Shown here: in pieces, positions 44,641 to 57,139 of the stretch
Layout: each line of letters opens with the position of its first letter
How positions within the stretch are numbered: position 1 is the first letter of the stretch
Origin: Cycas panzhihuaensis
Lineage: Eukaryota > Cycadophyta
Direction: 5' to 3'
DNA: 64,000 nt
Assembly (NCBI GenBank): GCA_023213395.1
Contig: CM041465.1
Span: 113,715,741 to 113,779,740, forward strand
Translations under genes and position numbers: made by a program
The notes under the pieces: model-generated
Told to the model about the DNA's origin: nothing
The model's database searches: none
The model's input: only the letters and a program-made list of their open reading frames with translations

Positions 44641-47198
44641 GACACTTAAGAATGATATCTCATTAACTCATTCAATTGACATCTAGACTAATCACAATGC
44701 TTTTACCCCTATAGATTACATTATTTATAAGCTTTGTTTTAAACCCCATACTAATATACTTTAAACTCTTGTGATCCTGCTACTATAATCTTCATCTAAG
44801 ATGTATGCACTCCAATGTATCCCAAATATGTAATGAAAGGCTTTTGATTAGTCCAACACTCATTGGGGGATATGCCACAAATAATCTTAATAGGTACTTA
44901 TTAAATAGTTATCATAATAACTTCTACTAAGAAACATGTGATGCAAATCCTTACCATGTATAAAACATCTCCACATTTGTATCATAGTACTATTCTTTAC
45001 TTACAATACAATCTTATTAGGGTACACAAGATAACCAACTCTTGTTTTATATTATGATAAAGGTAGAATTAATTTTAAAGCATCTTATCATACACCTTTC
45101 CAGTAACACTTTAATTTCATCATAAACACACAAGTGGATCTATATTAGACTTGTTTATACATGCACAAATATTGATTTGGCATTAATAGGTAATATACCA
45201 CATGCTAACATCAGTTCAACCACCCAAAGTATAACGATCCACCATGAATTAATAACCACTTATATAAATAGGCCATACAAATATCTGCTATGAACTCTTC
45301 ACCATACACATCTGATGTAAAATATTAATATAACTTGAATAAAAGCACCACTTTAATAATAAATAAACCATACTTTTAATTGATAAATATGCAATGATCC
45401 ATACTACTTAAGATAGTTTCCTCTACCTTGTAGTTTAGTATCTTTCTAAAACTTGCCCTTTTTATCAATCAATGACCATACACTAACATTGATAGCATGT
45501 CCAATAATCATACCCAATATGCCTTTTCTCATTGATCTCTCCCTCTTATCAATCAATAAACTTCATTACAATTAGTAGTACATGCCCAACATACTCTCTC
45601 ATATAATCACATGAGTAATAGCATCTTATCACCTTATAGTCAGCAATTAAGAGTGCCTAATACACTCACTACTTTACCATCATATCACTGCCTTCAAACA
45701 CACAACAAACTCATCCATATATGATCACCAAAATATGCCACTTTTATTAATGAGAAATGCACTCAGAAACCACCTTTTTTGTACACTAAACAATAATGTA
45801 TTAAAAAAAGCCCCATTACATCACATGCTATAGATATATACCAACTTTCTCAAAAGGCCATATTAAAGATCTTAGTAAAGAAATGATCACCTTAATAAAC
45901 AAAGGTCTCTTAAAATTTAATTAAATCAACTTAATACGACTTTGATAATGAAAGGGCTATATGTTAAAGTACAATTATATATAATATTACAAATGGACAA
46001 CTTTATCAAAATGTAGTGACTTTATCAAATATTTAGTGGCTACCAAATATAATTAATCAAATGGTAACTAATATATACAATATAATTTTATCAAAACATC
46101 ACAAATAAGGCAATCAATGGGTGATAGAATTTAAAAGAAAAAATCCATGACTTCAATAATGTGAAATTAATAATTAATTCAATTATACAAATGGTAAATC
46201 TATAAACAAATTTATCAACATGATAATTCAAAATATTCAATCAAAGCAGGCAATTAAAATCATATGATTGACATAAATTTATTGTTGAAAACTTCATCAG
46301 TGAAGAAATATATCAATCGGTCGATAAATTTATTCAACTACAGGTGACTTTAATATGAAATAAATCATCTTATGGATGATGGAAATAATGTGGGTGATTA
46401 ATATTAAGAGCATACCTTATATTTTTAGCTACAAAAAAAACTACATCTTTACATATTCTTTGTAGATTGTAAGTAATCATGACATATTTTCAATTATAAT
46501 GTGTGTAATTTAGCATGCCTCTCCACACTATTGCACCATCATTACATACTCTCTATGACGATCTGAACAACTTCAAAAGCTCTAATGACTACAATCTTCA
46601 TGCAATATAAACACACATTCAATGTAAATGCATAGTCATTAGTTCTCCTCTAATCTTGGCTCTACCTTTTTCTCTCTCATGGATTACAATTTATACGTAT
46701 GACAAGTATACATTCCTCTTATATGGTATCTCTATTCTATAATATTATCACCACATCTATGTTTATCCATATATAGTTATAACACACATTATCTCTATAA
46801 TAAACTCTAGTTGCATCATCCATAGCTACAACTACACTTCAATGGCTTGCAAAACCCATGGTACTCTTAAATAATAGCTAAAACACCCTTAACAAATTTG
46901 AAAGGAACTCTAATGATTGACAACTGAGCAATCAGGGCTATAAATTCAGAAATAGGGAGAACCTGCACTTGCACAAATTAAAACAACACCTTATACTCAT
47001 CCACATGCCTTTAAGGACCATAAAATCCTTACAAAATAGAAAATATATGGTATTAAGATCTACACAAGATTATTATACTATCATGGTTGTTCTTTCCATT
47101 GTCACATGAGTTGATCCTCAAAGGAGGAGCCATCATGACTTAGCAACCAATAATTGAATGATCCACCCAACATTTGTTTACTTGTGAATCTCTTACTA
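44641..47198 (-). other. Element D internal region, noncoding
   Basis: 2.5 kb of AT-rich sequence without readable gag or pol motifs on either strand. By position it should be gag and leader. It may be deeply decayed or replaced. Confidence 0.5.
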
Positions 47199-47209
47199 TT
47201 TTGATACCA
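47199..47209 (-). other. Primer-binding site of element D
   Basis: Minus strand TGGTATCAAAA directly inside the 5' LTR; initiator-Met type with a decayed 3' part. Confidence 0.7.
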
Positions 47210-47545
47210 TGTTAGAAAACATCACACATGCAAACAAGATGCTAGAAACATTTATGTATATAATATATCTGAATAGAACAAACACACAAGATAAATAGAT
47301 TTGACATAGGAACCCTTTTGGGAAAAACCTACCCCAAAATATATTATCACATTTTTGATAAAGTTGAATGTTATAACACAATGGACTTTGATCTATATTT
47401 ATAGATCATAAGTGCCTTAAATAATTATATTTATGTTTACATCTATCAGCCAATAATATCACAATATAATATTATATCAATATATTTGCACATTATTTTG
47501 TCACAATTATATTAGTTAGTAAGTCACTATAATAACACTCTAATA
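47210..47545 (-). repeat. 5' LTR of element D
   Basis: 336 bp, + strand TGTTAGAAAAC to CACTCTAATA, followed by TSD ATTAC. Confidence 0.87.
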
Positions 47546-48409
47546 ATTACTATCAATAGTAAAATAAATTTAGGTATAAGTGCAAAGTACCTCTATTTAT
47601 TTTAATTCATCACATTTATTGGGACAATTCCACTATGCAATTTCTATTGTAATTAAACTTCATAAATTCAAGATTAAATACTCATTACTGGCCTTGTTGG
47701 GTAATTGTGGTGAGTTTTATCAAAGTAAAGTCATAGGAGCCCTTTATAAATGGGTTTTTTGGAGGGGTCATGATAGGTTAGTATCAAAATTTCAACGTTG
47801 AAATTTATATTCCTAATAGATGATCTAAAAATAGGCTTAGTAAAAAACTTATAAAATTAGCCAAAAACTTGATAAAGTTCCAAGGTTAGGCTTAAGAGAT
47901 TCAACAAAAAAACTATAATGTCTCAGAGAAACCTCATATATATGAAATGAGAATCATGATGAGAATATAAATAATGTTGGATAATGATGATATCTAAATA
48001 GAATGAGTGGTTTAATAAGACCCTGGCTCTAAAGGAATAGGTATAGAAGAATTCCCAAGACATAAAGGGAACCCATAATATAACACTATATTAGCATTAA
48101 TGAAGACTACCTATAGCTTATAAAAGTAAATAAAAATATACAAAGAGAATAATGAAATAATTTTAAATAATAATAAATGTGTACTTTACAATATTTGCCA
48201 AACCATTCAATAGAAGTATACCAAAATAATTTACAAGACTAGGAGCAATGAAAGAAGATGTAAATTGTGAGAACTTTAAACTCATAAATATTCAAGCAAA
48301 AGAACTAAGAGAAGTATTTAAAATTTTAGTGAAGAACATTACTCTATGAGTAGTAAACCTTTAAAAGAATCTTTAAGGCCAAGATGACGTAAGAATAGAG
48401 ATAAAAAGA
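47546..48409 (+). other. Leader of gypsy copy G1, right of element D
   Basis: Noncoding and similar to 52860-53690 in G2 throughout ('GGACAATTCCACTATG', 'CATAGGA.CCCTTTATAA'). It leads into gypsy gag. Confidence 0.7.
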
Positions 48410-49318
48410 GTGTACTCTGATTCAAAATGAAGAAGGCAAGGCCACCTATGTTTAATGGAGAAATTAAGAGTGAAGATGAAGTTAAGACATGGTTGCTCAA
48501 CATTAAGAAGTACTTCAATTTAAATAATCTTAACTCAAACTAGAGGGTAATAATTATGAAATATAATATGATAGAGAAAACTTCCTTCTATTGATAACAT
48601 CATAGGAAGGTGAAGGGCCTCTAGAAAAAATAAATGAGGTAGAACAAGTTTATCAAGTACTTCAAATAGAAGCATATTTTTTTAGTACTATTTTGAGTAG
48701 AGGACAAAAGACCTCAATGGGTTAAAGTAAGGTCAGAGTAAAATGGATGAGTGTGAGTGAGAATTCATGGAGCTTCTCTAATATGTTACATATATTTAGG
48801 GGATGAAATTAAAGACCTCTAAGTTTTTAAGTAAATTGAATGATATAATAAAAAATAGAAGTAGGGTCTATGAGATTAAAACCATATAAGAGGCAATGAA
48901 AAAGGATAGGTATTATGAGGAGGAATGGGCAAAACCACTTGATGGATAAGTTGTGTGGAAAGGATGAGGATAAGTAAGGCAATGGCCACTAAGGAGGGAT
49001 TTTAGACATTCATAATTTCACAAAGGAATGAAAATGTATAACCATCTATAAAGAAATTCAAGGTCAAATCCACAACATGTCAATACCTTAGAAAATATAA
49101 ATAAGGTAGAATAAGTTCATGAATACCATCAAATAGAAGTATCATGTTTAATAATATTTTAAATAAAGGATAAAATCCTTCAATGAGTTGAACTAAAGAG
49201 AGAGGACAATGGATAAATATGAGAGAGAATTCATGGAGTTTCCCTATTATACACCATACATCCAGGAGATGAAAGTAAAAACCTTTAAGTTCATTATTAT
49301 ATTGAATGATATTATCAA
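48410..49318 (+). pseudogene. Gypsy copy G1 gag with an internal duplication
   Basis: Decayed Ty3/gypsy gag: 'PPMFNGEIKSEDEVKTWLLN' and 'KKYFNL' (48434-48520) are the start of the capsid-like domain. A segment of about 455 bp is present twice in tandem (about 48626-49082 and 49083-49530). The equivalent stretch occurs once in G2 (about 53905-54360). Stops in every frame. The gag of these elements builds the particle. Confidence 0.75.
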
Positions 49319-51139
49319 AAGTAAAACTAGGATCTATAGGTAATCCATAAGGCTAGATATTATACAGACTAATGGGCATGGCCACTCAATAGACAAGTTG
49401 TGCTGAAAGGATAATTAAAAATGCAATGGCCACCAAGGAGGGATTTTAGATTTCTATAATTTAACTAAGTAATAAAATATAATCGTCTATAAAGAAATCC
49501 ATGGTTGACTCTACAACATATCAATAACTTATGAAACTTGGGTAAAGATAGATACTACCAACATAATGAATAAGGAAATTATGTCACAACTTATCTATGA
49601 AAGACCAAAATAGGAGGAGGAGCCCAATATATGAATTTATAACTCATGAATATGAGTGAAACCTAAGAGGTAGGTTACATCCATGTTTACGCAACAATTG
49701 GAGCTAGATAATCTAATCGATAATTCATTATGGTATAAGGAGGTAGTAAGATTTCTAGGCAAGATCTTACTACACTTGTTAGGTCAAGAAGTAGACATAA
49801 CTTCTTGCACTCTAAGATTATAAAGAAGTATAATTTCATAAGGACAAGTGGACTACACATATGGCTAATTATTGTAAGATAAATTTAATTAAATTTATAC
49901 CCTCCTATTTAATAGAATGGGGTACATACTCCACTCATGCTACATTCTAGTTTTATCAGTAGGAGGTCATGACATAATCACAAGTATAGAGTGGTTAGAG
50001 AAGCACAATGTAAATATTGAATTCTATAATAAATTAGTTGAATATTAAAATGATAATAGGGAGCCAACATTCAATGAAGGAAATAAAATTCTAGCAAACA
50101 TTTAACAAATTTTAGTAATATAAGTGAAGAAGTTCTTAAGGAAATGTTGTTAAGTTAATGTATCTTATGTTAATAAGGGAAGGGCTCTTAAGAGACCTTC
50201 TAAGCTAGGAAATGGAGTGGTTGTTAATGTATTCCCATTAAAAAGTAGAACTAGGATCTATGAGCCTAAAACCATGGAAAAGGTAATGTTGAAGGCTAGG
50301 TATTTTGGAGACCAATGAGCAAGATCACTTGATAGAAATGTTGTGTAGAAAGGATGATGACAAATAAGGCAAGGACCACCAAGGAGGAATTTTACACCCT
50401 CATAATTTAACCAAGTAATGAAAATCTGTAACCATCTATAAAGAAATCCAAAGTTGAATCTACAACATATCAATAACTTAGGAAACTTTGGTAAGAATAG
50501 ATAATATTGATATAATAAATGAGGATATGATGTCACAATCTACTTATGAAAGCTAAAAGTAAAAGGAGGAGCCCATTATAAAAATTTATAACTCATTATA
50601 GTGAATGAATCCTAAGAGGTAGGTTTCATTCATGTTGATGTAATAATTAAGGGAAGATAAGCCAATCCATAATTTACTATGGTAAAAGGAGGTTGTAAGA
50701 TTTCTAAGTAATATCTTTCTACACATCTTAGTGAAGGAAGTAGCCACAACTTCTTGTGCTCCATGATTACAAAGAAGTATAGGCTTACAAGGACAAGTGG
50801 ATTATGAGAAATTATTGCAAGAGAATATTACTTAAGTGTATACCCTACTATTTAATAAAATACGGTTCATACTCCACTTATGCTACTTTCTAGTTTTGCT
50901 ATAAGGAGATCATGATGTATTCATAAGTTTGGAGTGGTTAGAAAAGCATAGTATAAAGATTGACTTCTATAATAAATTAGTTGAATATTAAAATTACAAT
51001 AGGGAACCTACACATAATGAAGGGAATAAAATTCTAATAATCATTTAACAAATTTTAATAATTTAAGTGAAGAAGTTCTTTAGGAAAGTTTGTCAAGTTG
51101 ATGCATCCTATATTAATAAGGAAAGGACTCTTAATAGAA
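49319..51139 (+). pseudogene. Gypsy copy G1 gag end and protease, duplicated in tandem
   Basis: Two tandem units of about 920-940 bp (49319-50239 and 50240-51180). Each runs from the gag C-terminus ('CTAGGATCTATGAG', 'CACCAAGGAGG') through a decayed protease, whose end reads 'GGHDIITSIEWLEKHNVNIEFYNK' in unit 1 (about 49960-50030) and 'HDVFISLEWLEKHSIKIDFYNK' in unit 2 (about 50905-50980). Gypsy proteases end in a similar 'DWL..H...I.C' string. G2 has one copy (54120-55020). Coding is lost. Confidence 0.75.
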
Positions 51140-52460
51140 ACTCTAAGCTAGGAAATGGAGTAGTTGACATTGTGTTCTCACTAAAAATCTAATCAAGGAT
51201 GGAGAAAATATAAGGTAGTAGAAATTTATTAAATTTAAACTATTGATTTGATAAATTGAGAGCCATAACACTTGAACTCAAAGAGTAATTAAGTGAAACA
51301 AAATTATTCAACACCTAAAAGAAATAAATTACATAAGACAACTCCCTTTCATCATCCTTATTTCTAAATAGTTATAAAACCAAGAATGCCTAGTTTTGAT
51401 AATATATAGTTCTTTAGATTTTTTTTCTTATAATAAGGGAATATCCCCTAACATTTAAAGAAATGATATAAAATTACATTCGTGAAAGGAGAAGGAAGAA
51501 AAGTAGTCACTAATGAAGATCGACTTCTATACTAACTTTTGGAGGGTCATTTTCTTCACTTAATGAATGAAATATAAGGAGGGGTGGACAATTACATAAT
51601 ACTTATAAGAGGGAATTTATAAATGAATCTTGATTGAGGTGCTTCAATCATGACTAAGGCTAATATATAAAGTGATTAAGAAAGGGGATTAAATGCATAA
51701 GTACTATAGTGAAGTAAGCATTTTAGGTTAGATTCTAAAAGAAGGGAAATAGAACTCTATGTATTCTCTATGTTAAGAAAATATTGGTCTTTCTTAGAAT
51801 TAGAGACATAGGTATATCCTTTATCCTCATTAGTAGTCTTAATAGTGTTCAAGATTTAAATTTCACAATATCACATGTAAAGTTTAATTTATGTTGTCAA
51901 GTTATAATTATTGATAATTAGATGTTTGATCTTCTTTTTAGAATAGAAGGTGAGAGAATGTAGATTAAGAGATAATAGTTAGAGTCGCCCACCTAATGTA
52001 GGTTAACGAGAGGTATGATATGTTATTTGAGAGAATGATTAGCAATCATTACTATGGGTTGTCTATAAATGTAGGTTTTTAGTTATTGAGGAATCAAACT
52101 AAAGATGTTCTTTATGTTTGAAATCTAATTATCATATATAGTAAGAGATGTGGAATAGATTCCACATGCTATCATATCAAGATGAATTTGATAAACTAGG
52201 TGATATGACATGTTTTTAAATTTCATTAGTTTAAGGAGATGATTGAGAGACTTTGATTGACAAAGACACTTGCAAGGGTTATCTATAAAGACCCAACAAA
52301 GACTTGATATCTTATCCTTCTTGATTAGCTCACTTCTCAACTATGCATGTGAGTTGCATACACTTCAAGGATTTATTCATATTATCTGAGGTAGAAGCTT
52401 ATTTCATTCTCTATCAAGTGTACGGATGTACCATTTACGGTTCACTAGATTAGTTAGGAT
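51140..52460. repeat. Gypsy-associated repeat R beside G2 (candidate LTR)
   Basis: Carries the R landmarks in order and lies between the end of G1 and the leader of G2, where a shared or flanking LTR would be expected. 'AGTTGCATACACTTCAAGGATTTATTC' (longer string at about 52350) has the position of a promoter/RNA-start block seen with a clear TATA at 34920. TG and CA ends and a PBS could not be fixed. Confidence 0.55.
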
Positions 52461-53689
52461 GTCCAAAGCTAATACAAGGGTTCAAACAATGATGTAGTCT
52501 AATGAGATTGATCTAGTAATGAACCATATGTAGCATGACATCTCCTAAAAATATCTTGAAAGACATGTAAAATATGGAAGAATATAATAATTCAATAATG
52601 ACTACTTATCAATTAGATTTATAAATAAGATATTTTTGAAAGGAAAAGTTTAGAGACAGTGTTAAGAGTGACATACTAGTATTCCATCATTCATATCATT
52701 CATTATAGATTTAGGGTAACCTCCTTCTTAAGATTTGGAAAGGTTGAGCAATAAATCTATGTAGTCAATGCTATTTGATTTCTTCTTTTATTATAATACT
52801 TATCAAATAACTCATTAAGAAATTCCATACTTTAGCTTCTTGTATATTTACATTACTATCAATAGTAAAAGAAATTTATGCATAATTATGAAGTAATTCT
52901 ATTCACTTTGATTTGTCATATCTACTAGGACAATTCCACTATGTACATTCTACACTAATTAGGTTTCATAAATTGAAGATTTAAGAGTTAGTATTAGCCT
53001 TGTTAGGTAACTATGGTGAATCCCATTGAAGTAAAGTCATAGGAACCCTTTATAAGTTGGCATTTTATATGGGTAATGATTAGTTAGAATCAAATATTCA
53101 AGGTTGAATTTTATATAGCCAACATAGAATCTAAAAAGGTGTATGGTTTGAAGCTTACAAAACTAGTCGAGAACTTAACAACATTCCAAGATTAAGATTA
53201 AGAGCTTTAAACAAAATTATAAAGTCTTAGAAAAACCTCATATAGGTGAATGAAGAATCATGATGAGAAGAGAAATAATGTTGTATAATGATGATATCTA
53301 AATAGGATAAGAGGTTTAACAAGACCTTTACTATAAAGGAATACACAAAGAAGAATTATTGTGTCATGGAATTAATGGATACCACTTATATCTTATGAAA
53401 GCAACTAAAAATCTACAATGAGAATAATGAAATAATTTTGAAGAATAATAAATTTATGTTTTATAATATCTGCCAAACCCTTGAGCAGAAGTATACCAAA
53501 CTAATTTAGAACATTAAGAGCAAGTAAAGAGGATGTAAATTACAAGGACTTTGAACTCATGAACATTCAACCAAATAATCTAAGAGAAGGATTTAAAATT
53601 TTAGTGAAGCACTTTGCTCTATGAGTAGTTAACCTTTCAATGAATCTCTAAGGCAAAGATGATGTAAGCATGGACATGAAAAGAGCGCA
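52461..53689 (+). other. Leader of gypsy copy G2
   Basis: Noncoding, the counterpart of 42985-43377 plus 47546-48409 of G1. It includes the uninterrupted form of the element D insertion site at about 52855-52870. Confidence 0.65.
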
Positions 53690-55020
53690 TTCTAATTTGA
53701 AACAATAAAGGTAAGTCTACCCATATTAAATTGAGAAATTAAGAGTGAATGTGAAGTTGAGACATGGTTGTTCAACATTGAGATGTATTTTAATTTGAAT
53801 AAACTTAATGGCAATGAGAATGTTAGAATTATTGCATATAACATTATAGAGAAAACATCCTTCTACTAGGAACATCATAAGAAGGTAAAAGGCATATGGA
53901 AAAGATAAATGAGGTAAAACAAATTCATTGATTACTTCAAATAGATGTATCTTCCTTAGTAATATTTTGAGTAGAGGAAAAAGTCCCTCTATGAGTTGAA
54001 ATAAGGAAAGGCGACAATGGATAAGTATGAGAGAATTCATGGAGATTCTCTAGTATATGTCATACATCTAGTATATGAAATTAAAGACATCTAAGTTTAT
54101 TTGTATATTGAATGATATCATCATAAATAAAACTAGGATCTATGAGACTAAAACCATGGAAGAGGCAATGCATAGGGCTTAGTATTATAAGGAGGAATGG
54201 GAAAGACCACTTGATAAAAATATTTGGTAGAAAGAATGATGACAAGCAAGGCAATTGCCACCAAGGATGGATTTTAGACCTCCATAATTTCACCAAGGAG
54301 TGGAAATTTATGACCATCTATAAAGAGATCCAAGGGTAAATCTACAACATGTCAATACCTTAAGAAACTTTGGTAAGGATAGATACTACTAATATAATGA
54401 ACAAGGATATTATATCATAACTTGCATATGAAAACCAAAAATAAGACGAGGAGCCTACTATATAAATTTAAAACTCTTAATAATGAAAGAATCCTAAGAG
54501 GTATGTTACATTCATGTTTATGCAACAATTAATGGAAGACATGACAATCATTAACTCATTATGGTATGAGGAGGCAGTAAGATTTCTAGGCAAGATCATT
54601 CTATAGTTATTAAATTAAGAAGTAGCCATAACATCTTGCACTCCAAGATTATGAATAAGTGCAAGCTCATAAGGACAAGTGGACTACATATATGGAAAAT
54701 TATTACAAGTGAAAATTAATTAATTTATATACTTATGTTTAATAGAATAGGGTTCATACTCTAATTATGCTAATTTCTAGTTTTGCCATTAGGAGATAAT
54801 GATGCAATTACCAATTTGGAGTGGTTGGAGAAGTGCAATGAAAAGATTGACTTCTATAGTAAATTAGTTAAATATTAACATAATGATAAGTACCCTATAT
54901 ATAATGAAGGAAAGAAAATTCTAATGAACATTCAATAAATTTTAGTAATTGAAGTAAAGAAGTTATTAAGGAAAGGTTGTCAAGTTAATGTATCCTAAGT
55001 TAATAAGGAAACTCTCAAGA
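53690..55020 (+). pseudogene. Gypsy copy G2 gag and protease
   Basis: Same order as G1 but without the duplications: gag start ('INWEIKSECEVETWLFN'-like, about 53725-53790), the 'RERI' capsid region, the gag C-terminus (54120-54360), then the protease end 'LEWLEKCNEKIDFYSK' (about 54815-54865). Many stops and frameshifts. An open stretch on the opposite strand at 53726-54040 is a shadow. Confidence 0.72.
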
Positions 55021-56270
55021 GACCTAATCTTAAAAACCATTGGATAGTATAGGATTTCAAAGATATATTTTTAGATGAGCTACTTAGGTTGCCTTGCAAA
55101 TACCATGTAGATTATGTAATTGAACTTATTCCAAGAGTGGAACCACTCTTCTAAGCATAAGATCATTATCATTTGGTTCTAGAGTTACTTGAACTAAAAA
55201 TGCATCTATAGGATCTACTCAACAAAGGTCTTATTTGGCCTGATATTTCATGATCAAATGTACTAGCTCTATTTGTCATGAACAAATATAAAAAGTTAAG
55301 GTTATATTTTCATTATTAATGAAGCTAACTTGCTCACTAAGATAAGCTCAACGTTAGGTTAGTAAGAATGTAAATTTGTTGTCAAGGAGGAAGATATCTT
55401 CTAAGCTGCCACTAAAATAATGTATCCATTATGAGTTCTTGTTAATTCCATTTAGCTCGACTCTTGTACCTCCAATATTCATGTACTTTATGAATGTTGT
55501 GTTTAAAGAGTTCTTAAATAAATTTATTACTATGTTCATTGGTGATATATTTATTGATTCAAATACCAATAAGGAATACAAAGAGAACTTATGTATATGT
55601 TAGAATTTCTTAGAAAACATAAGTTATATGCAAAGTTAAGAAATTGTAGATTCTATAAGGAGGAAGTGCTTTATTTAAATCAAGTCATTTTCAGATCAAA
55701 AGCCTTCAATGATCCACAAAAGATTATAGTCACTATCAATTGACCATCACCCATGAATGTTCATGAGGTGCAATGTTTTATGGTTCATATAGGTAATTAC
55801 TAAATATATATGAATGTTTTTTGCAGAATTATATGTCCTATTACTTGTTTACAAAATAAGGGTGTTAAATTCATATACATGAATTTTTGCAAAGAAAAAA
55901 TTTAGTTATTGAATAGTTACTTACTACACTTCAATCCTTATTATACCTAGTCCAAATTTAGATTTATTGGTTTGTATGGATGCAAGTATTAAAGGACTTG
56001 GTGCAAGCTTAATACAAGTTAAAAAGGCACTTCCTTATCAATAAAAGAAGTTGAAGGATTCTAAGGGAAAATGCCCTACTCATACTATAGAACTTGTAGC
56101 AGTTATATATGCACTTAAGATATGGAGGCATTACTTATTGACAAGGAGATTTTAGCTTCATACTATTCATAATAGTATTAAGGATATATTCACCCAACCA
56201 TATTTAAGTATAAGATAACACAAGTAAATAGAATATACATGTGAGTTTAATTTTTAGCTACACTACATCA
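55021..56270 (+). pseudogene. Gypsy copy G2 reverse transcriptase and RNase H
   Basis: Ty3/gypsy RT in pieces: 'LLRLPCKYHVDYVIELIP' (start of RT), 'LLELKMHL', 'DLLNKGLIWPDIS', 'LFVMNKYKKLRL', then 'FIGDIFIDS', where active gypsy RTs read 'FIDDILIYS', so a catalytic Asp is Gly, and 'LEFLRKHKLYAKLRNCRFYKEEVLYLN' (55605-55680). 'PSPMNVHEVQCFM' marks the RT thumb. RNase H follows: 'DASIKGLGASLIQ', 'HTIELVAVIYALKIWRHYLLT' (55977-56150). The order RT, RNase H, integrase is diagnostic of Ty3/gypsy. Confidence 0.85.
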
Positions 56271-56836
56271 AAGGGAAAAAAAGGTTTGGGAGATGCCTTA
56301 AGTTTATAATAATCATTGCCTTTAGGTCTTTCAACAATTAGGCATAAAACTAAAATTTAGTATAGTATGCCATCTAAAATTCATTAGACAAATGGAAATA
56401 CCAATTCAAGAACTAGAAGATTTTTAAAAAATATAGATGATGGAACAACTATCCAACTTGGAGAATTATATTTACTTGGATAGATTTGCCTACAATAGTA
56501 AAGTTCATTCTTCCATGGGTATAAGTTATTTTAAGGTATTATTTACTAGAAGATATAACACACCTCTTAGTTGGAAAAACCTAAAGTATAGATACATGTT
56601 GAGTCTTTAAATATTTAAATGAAATAGAGTAACAAGTAATTGACATTATGTAATAGCTAAAGATAGTTCAAGATAGATAAAAGAGCTATATAGATCTAAC
56701 ATGGATAGAAAAAGAGTTTGAAGTTAGTGATCATGTATTCCTATGAGTGAGGCCCACATATAACTCACCCAACTTATGTTTATTTAAAAAAAATTCTCTA
56801 AGGTATTATGGTCCATTTGAAATTTTAGAGTAAATA
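56271..56836 (+). pseudogene. Gypsy copy G2 integrase C-terminus
   Basis: Only the distal integrase remains, with a large deletion between RNase H and here. Readable are 'EKEFEVSDHVFLXVRPTYNSP' (X a stop) and 'LRYYGPFEILE' (56715-56830), the GPF/Y signature of gypsy integrases. Cut at 56836 by element F2. Confidence 0.83.
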
Positions 56837-57126
56837 TGTTAAAAAGATATTACTTAACTAATGTAATTATGAAATATAGTTTGTGTGAACCTATTGTAAT
56901 ATTATTTGGGCCAATGGATGTAATTAATATTTACATATTTGTGGTACTTATGGATATATAAATAGAAATTTGAAGTCCATTTATAAGTTGCATATTTTGT
57001 ATCAATGTAATCCATGTTCAGCAGTGGGTTTTAATTACTGGGTTTCCTACATATATTTTTCTACTGCATAAATGTTCCTTTACATATTGTATATATAAAT
57101 GATCTACTTGTTTGATGTTTCTAATA
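56837..57126 (+). repeat. 5' LTR of element F2
   Basis: 290 bp, TGTTAAAAAG to TTTCTAATA (CA decayed to TA). TATA-like 'GGATATATAAATAG' near 56960, then 'GAAGTCCATTTATA'. It matches 39987-40285. Confidence 0.87.
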
Positions 57127-57139
57127 TGGTATGAAAGCC
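57127..57139 (+). other. Primer-binding site of element F2
   Basis: TGGTATGAAAGCC, initiator-Met type with two changes, directly after the LTR. Confidence 0.8.

Larger units (their letters stand above)
43378..47545 (-). mobile_element. Copia LTR retrotransposon D, internally decayed
   Basis: A 4.2-kb element in reverse orientation. The LTRs are 43378-43713 (3') and 47210-47545 (5'), both 336 bp. TSD ATTAC is at 43373-43377 and 47546-47550; the uninterrupted paralogous site is at about 52860. The PBS is TGGTATCAAAA and a purine-rich stretch borders the 3' LTR. The internal 3.5 kb keeps only scraps of pol near the 3' LTR, so much of gag-pol is deleted or unrecognisable. The LTR promoter block (element sense TATAAATATAGATCAAAGTCC) is shared with elements F and F2, so D belongs to the same broad family. 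Confidence 0.88.

Noticed and set aside
47580-47801. 73-codon + strand open frame
   Set aside because: Lies in the gypsy leader and is not kept open in the matching G2 sequence at about 52880-53100.
50258-50536. 92-codon minus-strand open frame
   Set aside because: Antisense of the duplicated gypsy gag end; no domain, and it is not shared by the other duplicate units.
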